DNA from: Terriglobus sp. TAA 43
GTDB taxonomy: Bacteria; Acidobacteriota; Terriglobia; Terriglobales; Acidobacteriaceae
Direction of reading: 5' to 3'
DNA: 64,000 nt
Assembly: GCF_000800015.1 (NCBI RefSeq)
Contig: NZ_JUGR01000002.1
Location: 310,001-374,000 of the forward strand
The notes under the pieces were generated by a model that worked only from the letters and a program-made list of their open reading frames with translations, did not search any database and was not told where the DNA came from. This document shows, in pieces, positions 25,552 to 33,157 of this stretch (the stretch's first letter is position 1; each line of letters starts with the position of its first letter). A program made the position numbers and the translations under genes.

Positions 25552-26343
25552 ATGAACTTCGACTTCACGCACGCGCTGCCCTCGCGTAGTGAGTCCCTCG
25601 CATTCCTGACTTTGTCGGGGAGCGATCTCGACCGCATGGAGCAGTCCGGTCATCATATGTCGCGCAACTTTACGCGTTGCGCGGAACCTAAGCGCGTTGA
25701 ACTTTCGGAAGAAGACAAAGCTTCCTTAGCACTGCGTGATCTCATTCGGGAGCTTGCAGCGAGTTCGAGTGCCGATGAGTTCATAGCTCGACGCCAGCGT
25801 CTATTTGCACGCTATGTAGATTTGAATCTAGGACTGGGCCGTATTGTTCGTGCTCTAACGGACCAGCGTGAACTGACGGACCTCATGAAAAGACGCCTGT
25901 CTGATAGCGCGTCGTTTCTCGAGTCCGCCGATGAAAGGTACTGCCCTTCCTTCCTGAAGGAGCAGGCAGACTTTGCTTTTTGGGAATTGGAAAAGATTGT
26001 CGATCTGGCAGACTTCATCAACTCTCGTCCAGGTCTTCCATCGGCAAGAATGGCGGAGGACATGGAGCTTCTCCGCAAATGCATCACGAATGTGCTCTTT
26101 GGCCGTATGCATCTGGACTTATTGACGTACGCAGTATCCACTGAGCGTACACAAGTAGAAGACATCCAAGATGAGATCAGCAATGGCTTGCGCGCAATCG
26201 TAAACGGGCACGCCGCAATTCGCCTAGCTGCACAGCTGAGGCAAGAAGATAGTGCCCCGGATCTCGATGAGGCTTCTCTATTTGAGACCGGTGATGCAGA
26301 AGACCTTGTGGCCTGTGGCGTAGGTATAGACGACGAGTATTGA
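25552..26343 (+). CDS. Helical hypothetical protein, probable partner of MazF-like toxin (263 aa)
   Basis: Acidic and almost entirely helical (long segments ~60-130 and ~135-230), no membrane or signal segment, no recognised domain. GGGAGATACGA precedes ATG 25552. Its stop lies 4 bases before the start of the MazF-like gene, the spacing and order of an antitoxin-toxin pair, but ordinary MazE antitoxins are ~80 residues. Either an enlarged antitoxin or an unrelated co-transcribed protein. Confidence 0.6.
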   Translation: MNFDFTHALPSRSESLAFLTLSGSDLDRMEQSGHHMSRNFTRCAEPKRVELSEEDKASLALRDLIRELAASSSADEFIARRQRLFARYVDLNLGLGRIVRALTDQRELTDLMKRRLSDSASFLESADERYCPSFLKEQADFAFWELEKIVDLADFINSRPGLPSARMAEDMELLRKCITNVLFGRMHLDLLTYAVSTERTQVEDIQDEISNGLRAIVNGHAAIRLAAQLRQEDSAPDLDEASLFETGDAEDLVACGVGIDDEY

Positions 26344-26347
26344 CACC

Positions 26348-26731
26348 ATGTCCACTGCCCTTGCACGTCTTAAGCCAGGAGAGGTCTATCGCGGCGAATC
26401 CCGGGATGCAACCGGCCATGAGCAGAAATACCCTCGGCCGATGGCGGTAGTCTCGATCGAAAAAGCGAATGGCGGGGAGATCATTGTTTGCGTTCCTCTC
26501 ACTTCACAAAAATCAAAGCATGACAGAACGTTGCCGTCTTGGAACGTTCGCATACCCGCGTCGGAGATAAAACCGGTTTCCACTGCTCCGCCAATTCCCA
26601 GAGATTCTATCGCTCTATGCGATCAGATAACCGCTTGCACGCGTGAACGCTTACATCAGTTATGGGCTCATCTCACGCCTGACGCTCTTGAGGCCATCAG
26701 AATCGGCATACAGAGAGTTCTAGGCCTCTAA
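26348..26731 (+). CDS. MazF/PemK-like toxin
   Basis: 127 residues. The MazF signature is visible: GEVYRG ... GHEQKYPRPMAVVS (~11-36), VCVPLTSQ (~48-55), IALCDQI (~93-99) and the C-terminal LHQLWAHLTPDALEAI ... LGL helix pair. The family cleaves single-stranded RNA and arrests growth. Partner gene directly upstream. Located at the distal end of the integrated element, where stabilising toxin systems are usual. Confidence 0.75.
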   Translation: MSTALARLKPGEVYRGESRDATGHEQKYPRPMAVVSIEKANGGEIIVCVPLTSQKSKHDRTLPSWNVRIPASEIKPVSTAPPIPRDSIALCDQITACTRERLHQLWAHLTPDALEAIRIGIQRVLGL

Positions 26732-26898
26732 AGGGATTGATCCGCGCGGATTGGCAGGTCATCAGGCCCAACATTGCCGATATCCATCTTTGCCACCATC
26801 GAACCTATCGCGAAAACACGCGGGATAATCGGATTCCGGTGTGAACCTAACTTCGATAGAAGCCCTTAGCCCATCCCAAATGAGTAGGTTAATTAAAA

Positions 26899-26918
26899 TG
26901 GGGGTAGTTCTGGGGGTA
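26899..26918 (+). repeat. Paired GGGGGTA repeats at the right end (candidate arm sites)
   Basis: TGGGGGTA at 26899-26906 and 26911-26918, 12 bases apart (about one helical turn), ~57 bases inside attR. Mirrors the pair at 6423-6452. Confidence 0.4.
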
Positions 26919-26974
26919 CAGCAGCGCAATTACAATTCAAATACCTGGTAAATATAGGCTTACAAGATAATACC

Positions 26975-27025
26975 AATCCCTCCCTCCCGCCATCAACCTG
27001 TCCAAGGTTCTCCAAGCAAGTCCGA
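26975..27025 (+). repeat. attR: right attachment repeat
   Basis: Repeats the tRNA-Ser 3' end with one missing T, followed by TCAACCTGTCCAAGGTT and AAGTCCGA as in attL. No tRNA body is present here, as expected for the distal end. Confidence 0.8.
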
Positions 27026-27189
27026 TGTAGTCACCGGGCACATCAAAAGACCCAATAAATTAAGGACAAGATGCTCCACGGACGTCAAAAAACGCCCATC
27101 CACATCCCTGCGCCGGATGGCTGTACCTGTGGGGTATCGGGTTCGAGAACGGAAGTATTTGTACTGTTGGGAAAGCTAGCGGCATGCAG

Positions 27190-27238
27190 ATCGATGCGCG
27201 TCCGTGGAAGATGCACATCCTGAATCCAAAGGGAACGA
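27190..27238 (+). repeat. Copy B of the short dispersed repeat (outside attR)
   Basis: Same core as 22148-22170 (TGGAAGATGCACATCC...), preceded by ATCGATGCGCG and followed by AAAGGGAACG. Lies where an integrase start would be expected if the preceding leader-like sequence were intact. Confidence 0.6.
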
Positions 27239-27296
27239 GGAAACGCGACGTTTGGGTTGAGGCAATGAGCCAACCCGTATGCTCTCGCTCGAGGCC

Positions 27297-28082
27297 CTAC
27301 ACGAGACCAATTAAAACTTTCGGACCTGTGGGCTGCGGTACCCCACCTGCGGGTTCCACGGTCACAGCGAACGCTTTTGCCACAGCTCCTGCGGGCAGTT
27401 CGGGTAGAAGCACGGATGCTTCACCTTTGCCATCAGTTTGAAAGATGCCGGCCGAGATGGGTGCCCCCTCCGCTGGAACCAACCACAGCTGATACACGTG
27501 ATCGCTTGGAGCAGCGGGTAGATTGGCTGCGTAGAACAGCAGGCCCTGTTGTGGCTGGTAATACACTCTGCCTTCAGGACGCGCCGCGTCAGTCGGCTGT
27601 TTCAGCGCCACACGTTGGGTCTGCGGCGACGTTAGAAGCTCGGCAACTCTGCGGTCTTTGGCGGCTGCGTCTCGCTGCGTCTGCATCTCCGCCTGCAACG
27701 AGTTCAGATGACTCTTTAATGTTCGCGCCTGACTGGCGAAAATAAGCGCAACCAACGCGATCACTGCGGCACAGCCCCACGCAAGCACGGGTTGCGAAAA
27801 CACACTCCAGAAGGACTTTCGTTCAGATGTTCTTGGCGAAACCACGCGAGCTGGTGATTCCAGGCGAACACGTTCCATGAGCGCTTGCTTCACGTGCGGC
27901 GCAGGCTGCGTCTGCGCGACACTGCTTCCTAAAAGACCAACACGTTGCTGCGCCTCTGAAAGCTGGCTCTTACAAAGAGCACACCCGGCAAGGTGCGTTT
28001 CAAACGCACGCCGTTCTTCTGCGTCAAGAACGCCAAGAGCATACAGCTCGAGATCTTCGTCGAATTGTAGGTGCTCGTTCAT
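27297..28082 (-). CDS. Membrane anti-sigma factor (RskA-like)
   Basis: 261 residues. An N-terminal zinc-binding anti-sigma domain with H30-x3-C34-x2-C37 (HLAGCALC) is followed by a membrane segment (~100-118) and a C-terminal extracytoplasmic RskA-type domain (~165-260, GRVYYQPQQGLLFYAANLP ... YQLWLVP). It would hold the adjacent sigma factor inactive until an envelope signal triggers its proteolysis. Four-base ATGA overlap with the sigma gene shows coupling. The integrated element ends just beyond its 3' end without disrupting it. Confidence 0.9.
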   Translation of the reverse strand: MNEHLQFDEDLELYALGVLDAEERRAFETHLAGCALCKSQLSEAQQRVGLLGSSVAQTQPAPHVKQALMERVRLESPARVVSPRTSERKSFWSVFSQPVLAWGCAAVIALVALIFASQARTLKSHLNSLQAEMQTQRDAAAKDRRVAELLTSPQTQRVALKQPTDAARPEGRVYYQPQQGLLFYAANLPAAPSDHVYQLWLVPAEGAPISAGIFQTDGKGEASVLLPELPAGAVAKAFAVTVEPAGGVPQPTGPKVLIGLV

Positions 28083-28639
28083 AGTTGAAACACTCTGCGC
28101 AGACTGATTAGCCCTGATCGCAGTCTTGTTTTGACTGTACCTAAAGGCTGCCCGGTTCGTTGTGCAATTTCGCTGTGCGTCATCCCTTCGAAATACGCGA
28201 GTTCAAACAACTGAGATAGTTCGGGTGGCATTTCTTCAAGCGCGGCATGGATCTTTGCCGTTAGTTCGTTCTGCTCAGCGATCGTCTCCTGCGTGCCCGT
28301 TGTAGGAATCGCGTAAACGTCCAAATCATCTACTTGTACGTCCTGGCGTTTCCGCAGATGAGACAACGCACGATTGCGGGCCATCACCAGGAGCCATCCG
28401 CGCAACTTTCCTCGGGCCTGGTCAAAGCGTGGTGCTACCTTCCAGACATGTAGAAATACATCCTGCAGAATCTCTTCCGCAGCGGCTTCATCGTGAACGA
28501 TGCGTCGGATCAATGAATATAGGGGGGCCGCGTGGCGATCATACAGTTCTGCAAGCGCAGACTCATCGTGAGCTGCAATGCTCCGCATGAGCGTGGCGTC
28601 CTCTCCGTCGTAATCCATCATTGGGTGGATGTCTTGCAA
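28079..28639 (-). CDS. ECF RNA polymerase sigma factor (SigK-like)
   Basis: 186 residues with region 2 (ALAELYDRHAAPLYSLI ... EEILQDVFLHVWKVA ... LRGWLLVMARNRALSHLRKR, ~28-105) and region 4 (MPPELSQLFELAYFEGMTHSEIAQRTGQPLGTVKTRLRSGL, ~138-180). Several Met codons lie near the start (28639, 28621, 28618), so the first residues are uncertain. Pairs with the overlapping anti-sigma gene. The upstream fasciclin and ferritin-like genes are likely regulon members by position. Confidence 0.93.
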   Translation of the reverse strand: MQDIHPMMDYDGEDATLMRSIAAHDESALAELYDRHAAPLYSLIRRIVHDEAAAEEILQDVFLHVWKVAPRFDQARGKLRGWLLVMARNRALSHLRKRQDVQVDDLDVYAIPTTGTQETIAEQNELTAKIHAALEEMPPELSQLFELAYFEGMTHSEIAQRTGQPLGTVKTRLRSGLISLRRVFQL

Positions 28640-28774
28640 TCTAGGTCCTTGAGAGCCCGTCGATACCGCGTATGGCGCTCAGACACTATAGCAAGCCATC
28701 CTTTCTTCCGTTGCACGAACGCCTGTTTACGTTGCATCGGAAAACAGGCAAGCGATGAAATCGCATGTTTGTTG

Positions 28775-28818
28775 ATAAAAGTTCGGCGCGATGCAGATTT
28801 TGTTCACTACATCGCGCC
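28775..28818 (-). terminator. Terminator of the fasciclin gene
   Basis: Perfect 9-bp stem GGCGCGATG / CATCGCGCC (28785-28793 and 28810-28818). On the minus strand it is followed by GAACTTTTATC. Confidence 0.7.
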
Positions 28819-28837
28819 TTCCTGGGAGAGAGAGCGA

Positions 28838-29389
28838 TCAGTTCGGCATAAGTACAGCGTCAATCACGTGGATGACACCGTTCGATTGATAGACATCTGC
28901 AATGGTGACGGTCGACATTCCGCCCTTTTCATCCTTCAGCATGATCTTGCCGCTATGGTCCATTACCCATAGCTTGCCTCCGCTCACCGTGTTCAGTTCT
29001 GCTTTGCCATGGCCTTCCTTCAACATCTTCTTGATGGCTGCGCTGTCCAGCTTGCCGGAGACCACGTGATAGGTCAGCACTTTTGTGAGCATAGGTTTGT
29101 TTTCGGGCTTCAACAGCGTGTCTACGGTTCCGGCAGGAAGCTTCGCGAATGCCTCGTTGGTAGGGGCAAAAACGGTAAACGGCCCGGAGCCTTCCAGCGT
29201 ATCCACCAAGCCCGCAGCCTTGACCGCTGCGACAAGCGTTGTGTGGTCCTTTGAGTTCGCCGCGTTCTCCACGATGTTCTTTGTGGGATACATCGCAGCG
29301 CCACCCACCATGGGATCCTGTTGAGCCACCAGTGAAGGGGCAACCAGCAGAAGCATCATCGAACACATCGCCAGCAATCGATTCTTCAT
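28838..29389 (-). CDS. Secreted fasciclin (FAS1) domain protein
   Basis: 183 residues from MKNRLLAMC, chosen because it gives a normal signal peptide (~1-22, cleavage after LVAQ-type end). One FAS1 domain: H1 box TLVAAVKAAGLVDTLEGSGPFTVFAPTNEAFAKL (~57-90) and H2-type LTYHVVSGKL, with the final VIHVIDAVLMPN strand. FAS1 proteins are extracellular adhesion or matrix proteins. Minus strand, own terminator; diverges from two ferritin-like genes and lies next to the sigma/anti-sigma pair. Confidence 0.92.
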   Translation of the reverse strand: MKNRLLAMCSMMLLLVAPSLVAQQDPMVGGAAMYPTKNIVENAANSKDHTTLVAAVKAAGLVDTLEGSGPFTVFAPTNEAFAKLPAGTVDTLLKPENKPMLTKVLTYHVVSGKLDSAAIKKMLKEGHGKAELNTVSGGKLWVMDHSGKIMLKDEKGGMSTVTIADVYQSNGVIHVIDAVLMPN

Positions 29390-29620
29390 CGTTGTTGTTT
29401 CCTCTCGGAAGAGTTGTCTCTTCAACTGCAATTACGCCGAGAGCGATGCGATTGGATTTCGTACAGATGAAATTTCCCTCTCCAATTGGAAGGAAACATT
29501 TGTTCCAAAAAATTACGGCCGAGTTAAATCCACTTTGCTTTGCGGCGGCGTACTTGGTGTGTACGCGCGGTCTCTGAACAGAAAAGATTTGTAGTGAACA
29601 TTCCCCCAAGGAGGCGGAGC

Positions 29621-30523
29621 GTGAACAAGCTCAGTCGGCTCATCACGGAAGATCTTTCGCGGCGCAAGTTTCTAGCGGCCGCAGGCATAGCAGTGACCGC
29701 ATTGGCTGCGGCTGGCTGCGGCGGCAACAATAACTCGTCAACAACGACTCCTCCAACTACTCCCCCCACCACTCCGGCTGTTACAGATACAGACATTCTG
29801 AACTTTGCGCTCAACCTGGAGTATCTGGAAGCAGAGTTCTATCTGCGTGCCGCGACCGGCTCAGGTCTTTCGAGCACTGACGCTGGATCCAGTGCAGGTG
29901 CTGTGACTGGCGGATCGATGGTTGCATTCAAGACTCCCGCCATTCAGCAGTACGCGAATGAAATTGCAAACCATGAACTGGCGCACGTTCGCTTCTTGCG
30001 GAAGGCGCTCGGCTCTGCCGCAGTGAATCGCCCAGCAATCGATCTCACAGCAAGCTTCAATGCTGCTGCATCTGCGGCAGGCATTGGCTCCACCTTTAAT
30101 CCGTTTCAGGATGAAAACAGCTTTTTACTTGGCGCGTTTGTCTTTGAAGACGTGGGTGTGACCGCGTATCACGGTGCAGCGAGTCTTCTTACCAGTACAA
30201 CGAATCTCGCGGCGGCGGCAGGCATTCTTGCGACCGAGGCCTACCATGCAGGCACCATTCGTTCTTTGATTGCACAGCTTGGTGATCCGTATCTCACCAC
30301 CGCAAACAAGATATCCATGCTTCGTGCTACCGCTGGCGGCGGTGCGGAAACCACACTGGATGGAAGCCACATTGTTGCAGCAGATTCCAACTCCATCTCC
30401 TACGACCGCACGACCGACCAGGTCCTGCACATCGTCTACCTCAGTGCCGCAGCGGGCGTCGTCAGCAAGGGTGGCTTCTATCCCAATGGCATGAACGGCA
30501 CCATCACCGCTTCAAAGTCCTAA
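29621..30523 (+). CDS. Tat-type exported ferritin-like protein
   Basis: 300 residues from GTG 29621, with AAGGAGGCGGAGC just upstream. The N terminus has a twin-arginine-like signal SRRKFLAAAGIAVTALAAAGC with a lipobox-like Cys, then a Thr/Pro-rich linker. Ferritin-like four-helix domain (Ferritin_2 type, related to plant desiccation protein PCC13-62): E residues in NLEYLEAEFY, an E-x2-H in NHELAHVRF, E in FEDVGVTAYH, and E-x2-H in EAYHAGTIR, consistent with a di-metal site. Probably an extracytoplasmic iron or oxidative-stress protein. The paralog follows 9 bases later. Confidence 0.85.
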   Translation: MNKLSRLITEDLSRRKFLAAAGIAVTALAAAGCGGNNNSSTTTPPTTPPTTPAVTDTDILNFALNLEYLEAEFYLRAATGSGLSSTDAGSSAGAVTGGSMVAFKTPAIQQYANEIANHELAHVRFLRKALGSAAVNRPAIDLTASFNAAASAAGIGSTFNPFQDENSFLLGAFVFEDVGVTAYHGAASLLTSTTNLAAAAGILATEAYHAGTIRSLIAQLGDPYLTTANKISMLRATAGGGAETTLDGSHIVAADSNSISYDRTTDQVLHIVYLSAAAGVVSKGGFYPNGMNGTITASKS

Positions 30524-30532
30524 GGAGGAGAC

Positions 30533-31438
30533 ATGGAAAACATATTGGAAAACAATCTTCGCGATCAGCCGTCTCCGGAAGCGCGCTCGCGTCGTTCGGC
30601 TCTCATGCTTGGCGGTGCAGCACTTGCCGGCATGGCGCTGGGCAGCAAGGCATTCGCGCAATCCTCAGGCGTAACCGACAACGACATTCTTAATTTCGCA
30701 CTGAACCTTGAGTTCCTTGAGGCGCAGTTCTACACGCTGGCTGTGACCGGCACAACCATCGACCAAGCGGGACTCTCGATCAAAGGCGGTGGCGGTGCGG
30801 CAGGCGGCACGGTTACCGTGAAGGCAAATCCGAAGGTCGCATTCACCACAACACTTCTGCAGCAGTTTGCAGCGGAAGTGGCTTCCGACGAGCAGAACCA
30901 CGTGAAGTTTCTTCAATCCGCGCTGGGTTCCAACGCGGTTGCCATGCCCAACATTGATTTAATGAACAGCTTTAATGCCTTGGCCTCTGCGGCCGGACTT
31001 GGTTCCACCTTTGATCCATTCGCAAACGAAACAAACTTCCTCATAGGGGCATTTATCTTTGAGGATGTCGGCGTTACTGCATACCAGGGTGCCGCCGGAC
31101 TCATCACCAACAAGACCTATTTGGATAAGGCCGTCGGCATTCATAACGTGGAGGCTTACCATGCGGCCAGTATTCGCACGCGTATCTTCCAAGCTGGCAG
31201 CACGGCCCAGACCATTTCTCAAGCCATCGCCGCAACACGCGCCAAGCTGGACGGCACAAACAATGACGACATCGGTGTTGGCGTCAACGGAAGTGCATCC
31301 ACCATTGTGGACTGCGATAGCAACGGGATGACCTATGCTCGCACCACAACCCAGGTTCTGAACATCGTCTATGGAGGGGGCGCCGCGGGTAAAGGCGGAG
31401 CCTTCTTCCCGGCGGCGATGAACGGAACCGTGAAGTAG
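30533..31438 (+). CDS. Tat-type exported ferritin-like protein (paralog)
   Basis: 301 residues. Signal with RSRRSALMLGGAALAGMALGSKAFAQ, so signal peptidase I rather than a lipoprotein. The domain matches the upstream gene helix by helix: NLEFLEAQFY, SDEQNHVKFL, FEDVGVTAY, EAYHAASIR; the metal-ligand pattern is kept. A longer Gly-rich loop sits between helices 1 and 2. AAGGAGGAGAC precedes ATG 30533. Same operon; the two may form a heteromeric complex. Confidence 0.85.
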   Translation: MENILENNLRDQPSPEARSRRSALMLGGAALAGMALGSKAFAQSSGVTDNDILNFALNLEFLEAQFYTLAVTGTTIDQAGLSIKGGGGAAGGTVTVKANPKVAFTTTLLQQFAAEVASDEQNHVKFLQSALGSNAVAMPNIDLMNSFNALASAAGLGSTFDPFANETNFLIGAFIFEDVGVTAYQGAAGLITNKTYLDKAVGIHNVEAYHAASIRTRIFQAGSTAQTISQAIAATRAKLDGTNNDDIGVGVNGSASTIVDCDSNGMTYARTTTQVLNIVYGGGAAGKGGAFFPAAMNGTVK

Positions 31439-31468
31439 AACGCGTCCTCCAACGCGACTCTGCAAGGT

Positions 31469-31516
31469 AAGCCGCTGCTATGTGCCGACTTCATCGTTAG
31501 CACACGGCAGCGGCTT
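31469..31516 (+). terminator. Terminator of the ferritin-like operon
   Basis: Perfect 10-bp stem AAGCCGCTGC / GCAGCGGCTT with an inner TGTGC/GCACA pairing. The T-run is weak (ATTAG). Confidence 0.6.
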
Positions 31517-31697
31517 ATTAGATTCGGCAGAAATCAAGCGCCCCCGATTGCTGCAGCAATCGCGTGACGTCCGCCTGAAGTCGTGGAACTCAAGAAATCA
31601 AAAGGACAATCGGGTTTTGTCCTTTACTGCGCCCAGTCGGCGATTTATCTTCCTCTGGAGAATATCTTTACAGTCCATCAAGAAGATAAGTGGGATC

Positions 31698-33086
31698 ATG
31701 AACGATCTGCAGATCGCCTCCAGGGCTTTTCGCACGGCGCTTCTTACCAGCGAGCGTCGCCGCATCTTCGGTGTAACCGCCTTTTTGTTGATATTCGCAA
31801 GTGCCATCATCGTCAGGGGCATCGTCTTTGGCTCGCACATGAGCCCATGGGGAGCCGCGTTTCTATTTGCAGTCGTGGCATATGAGCTGTGGACGCTGCA
31901 CAAGGTAAGCGTGGCACTCGAAACGGGCCACGACCTTCCGGGCTGGTTGTTGTGGTTCAACATACTGGCGGAAGTTACTGTGCCGGTCCTGGGTGTCGCC
32001 TACTTCTCCAGTCCGTCACTCGCAGTTGGCTATCGGGCTGTGGCAACGCCATGGGTACTCGCACTGTTCCCGCTGATCATGCTGTCTGTATTGCGCCTCA
32101 ATCCGCTGGTCTCGCGGATACTTGGCCTGGTAGCTGCATGCGGCTTTTTAGCGAGCGCCTATTATCTGGGATGGCGGCTTAACCTGCATGAACTACGTGC
32201 GCATACAGCCGCCGAGACCGCCGTAATTTTCTATGCGGCTCTGCTCCTGGCGAGTGGCTTTATTGCCGGCATAGTGAGCAGTGAAGTGCGCAGATATGTA
32301 GATGCAGCACTGCACGAAGCCGAGATCGAGAGGCAGTTGAAGCAAGTAGAACACGATCTGGAAATCGCGCGATCGATTCAACAGTCGTTGTTGCCACGGA
32401 TGCGACCGACCGTGAATGGACTGGAGATCAGCGGATGGAACCTGCCAGCGGATGCGACCGGCGGCGACTACTTCGACTGGAGGGTGCTACCCGATGGGCG
32501 GGTCGTGGTCACACTGGCAGATGTGACCGGCCACGGTATCGGACCTGCGCTACTCGCTTCACTATGCCGAGCCTATGCGCGATCATGTTTCGACACGCAC
32601 GCGGACGTGACGCTAGCGATGCAGCACATCAATCGATTCTTCGGCGAGGATCTTCCGTCAGGAAAGTTTGCGACGTTTGTTGCGGCCGTGTGCTCGAGTG
32701 AGGGCGCAAAAGTTGAACTGCTGTCGGCGGGGCATGGGCCGTTGTTCGTTTATACGTCGGCACAAGATACCTTTGCGCAATTCGGTGCGCAGGCGATTCC
32801 GCTCGGTCTGCTGCCAGAGCTGAATCCTGCTGAGCCGTTGGTTCTACATCTTGATGAAGGGGATTTGGTAGTGCTCGCCACGGATGGTTTCTTCGAGTGG
32901 GAAGATGCATCAGGCGAGCAGTTCGGGTTGGAACGCCTGGAGCAGGCAGTTCGCAAAGCTCGTGACCTCGCACCAGAAGAGATCATCGCTGAGCTTTATC
33001 ACGCGGTGAAACACTTTGCCGGAGGCACAGAACAGATAGACGATCTAACGGCTGTGGTCATCAAGCGCGTACCAACCGCCCCGTAA
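31698..33086 (+). CDS. Membrane-anchored PP2C/SpoIIE-type serine phosphatase (RsbU-like)
   Basis: 462 residues from ATG 31698. About six membrane segments in ~22-195, then a coiled linker (EAEIERQLKQVEHDLEIARSIQQSLLP, ~195-225) and a SpoIIE/PP2C phosphatase domain (~235-455) with metal-binding Asp residues in GGDYFDWRVLPDG, LADVTGHGIGPALLAS and LATDGFFEW. Such enzymes dephosphorylate anti-sigma antagonists in partner-switching pathways in response to a membrane signal. No RsbV/RsbW partner is in the window. The upstream in-frame extension (from 31482) overlaps a terminator and is rejected. Confidence 0.88.
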   Translation: MNDLQIASRAFRTALLTSERRRIFGVTAFLLIFASAIIVRGIVFGSHMSPWGAAFLFAVVAYELWTLHKVSVALETGHDLPGWLLWFNILAEVTVPVLGVAYFSSPSLAVGYRAVATPWVLALFPLIMLSVLRLNPLVSRILGLVAACGFLASAYYLGWRLNLHELRAHTAAETAVIFYAALLLASGFIAGIVSSEVRRYVDAALHEAEIERQLKQVEHDLEIARSIQQSLLPRMRPTVNGLEISGWNLPADATGGDYFDWRVLPDGRVVVTLADVTGHGIGPALLASLCRAYARSCFDTHADVTLAMQHINRFFGEDLPSGKFATFVAAVCSSEGAKVELLSAGHGPLFVYTSAQDTFAQFGAQAIPLGLLPELNPAEPLVLHLDEGDLVVLATDGFFEWEDASGEQFGLERLEQAVRKARDLAPEEIIAELYHAVKHFAGGTEQIDDLTAVVIKRVPTAP

Positions 33087-33157
33087 AGACGACATCGAAA
33101 CTGCTTTCCTCACGCACGCCATATCCCATAGACATTTCCGCCATCGAGAGTTCCTGC

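Larger units (their letters stand above)
6288..26990. mobile_element. Integrated phage-like/satellite element (~20.7 kb) at tRNA-Ser
   Basis: Bounded by the tRNA 3' end and its imperfect repeat, with an integrase as first gene reading away from the tRNA. Contents: integrase, two further recombinase-like proteins, Crp/Fnr-like regulator, excisionase- and AlpA-like proteins, an O-like replication initiator with internal iterons, a primase-ATPase, two long virion-like proteins, and cargo including a MazF-like toxin. No relaxase or type IV secretion genes are present, so it is not conjugative by itself. No terminase, portal, capsid or tail genes are seen, so it is either a reduced prophage or a satellite using a helper phage. 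Confidence 0.85.
26732..27296. other. Right junction of the element and scar of a related insertion
   Basis: No gene supported. It contains the palindrome ATCCGCGCGGAT (26740-26751), the paired GGGGGTA repeats, attR, then ~170 bases resembling the left leader of the element (GTGGGGTATCGG, GAGAACGG, GTTGG in the same order as 6421-6465), and copy B of a dispersed repeat. The anti-sigma gene ends at its right border. Confidence 0.6.

Noticed and set aside
25349-25555. 68-codon frame overlapping the MazF-partner start by 4 bases
   Set aside because: No ribosome site and no protein-like composition; the ATGA overlap alone is weak.
26348-26731. Upstream five-codon frame at 25266 as a genuine regulatory leader of the toxin operon
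   Set aside because: It has a good ribosome site and a hairpin after it but lies ~270 bases before the operon and has no attenuator structure that I can show.
6288-26990. Integrative conjugative element
   Set aside because: No relaxase, coupling protein or type IV secretion genes are encoded between the att repeats.
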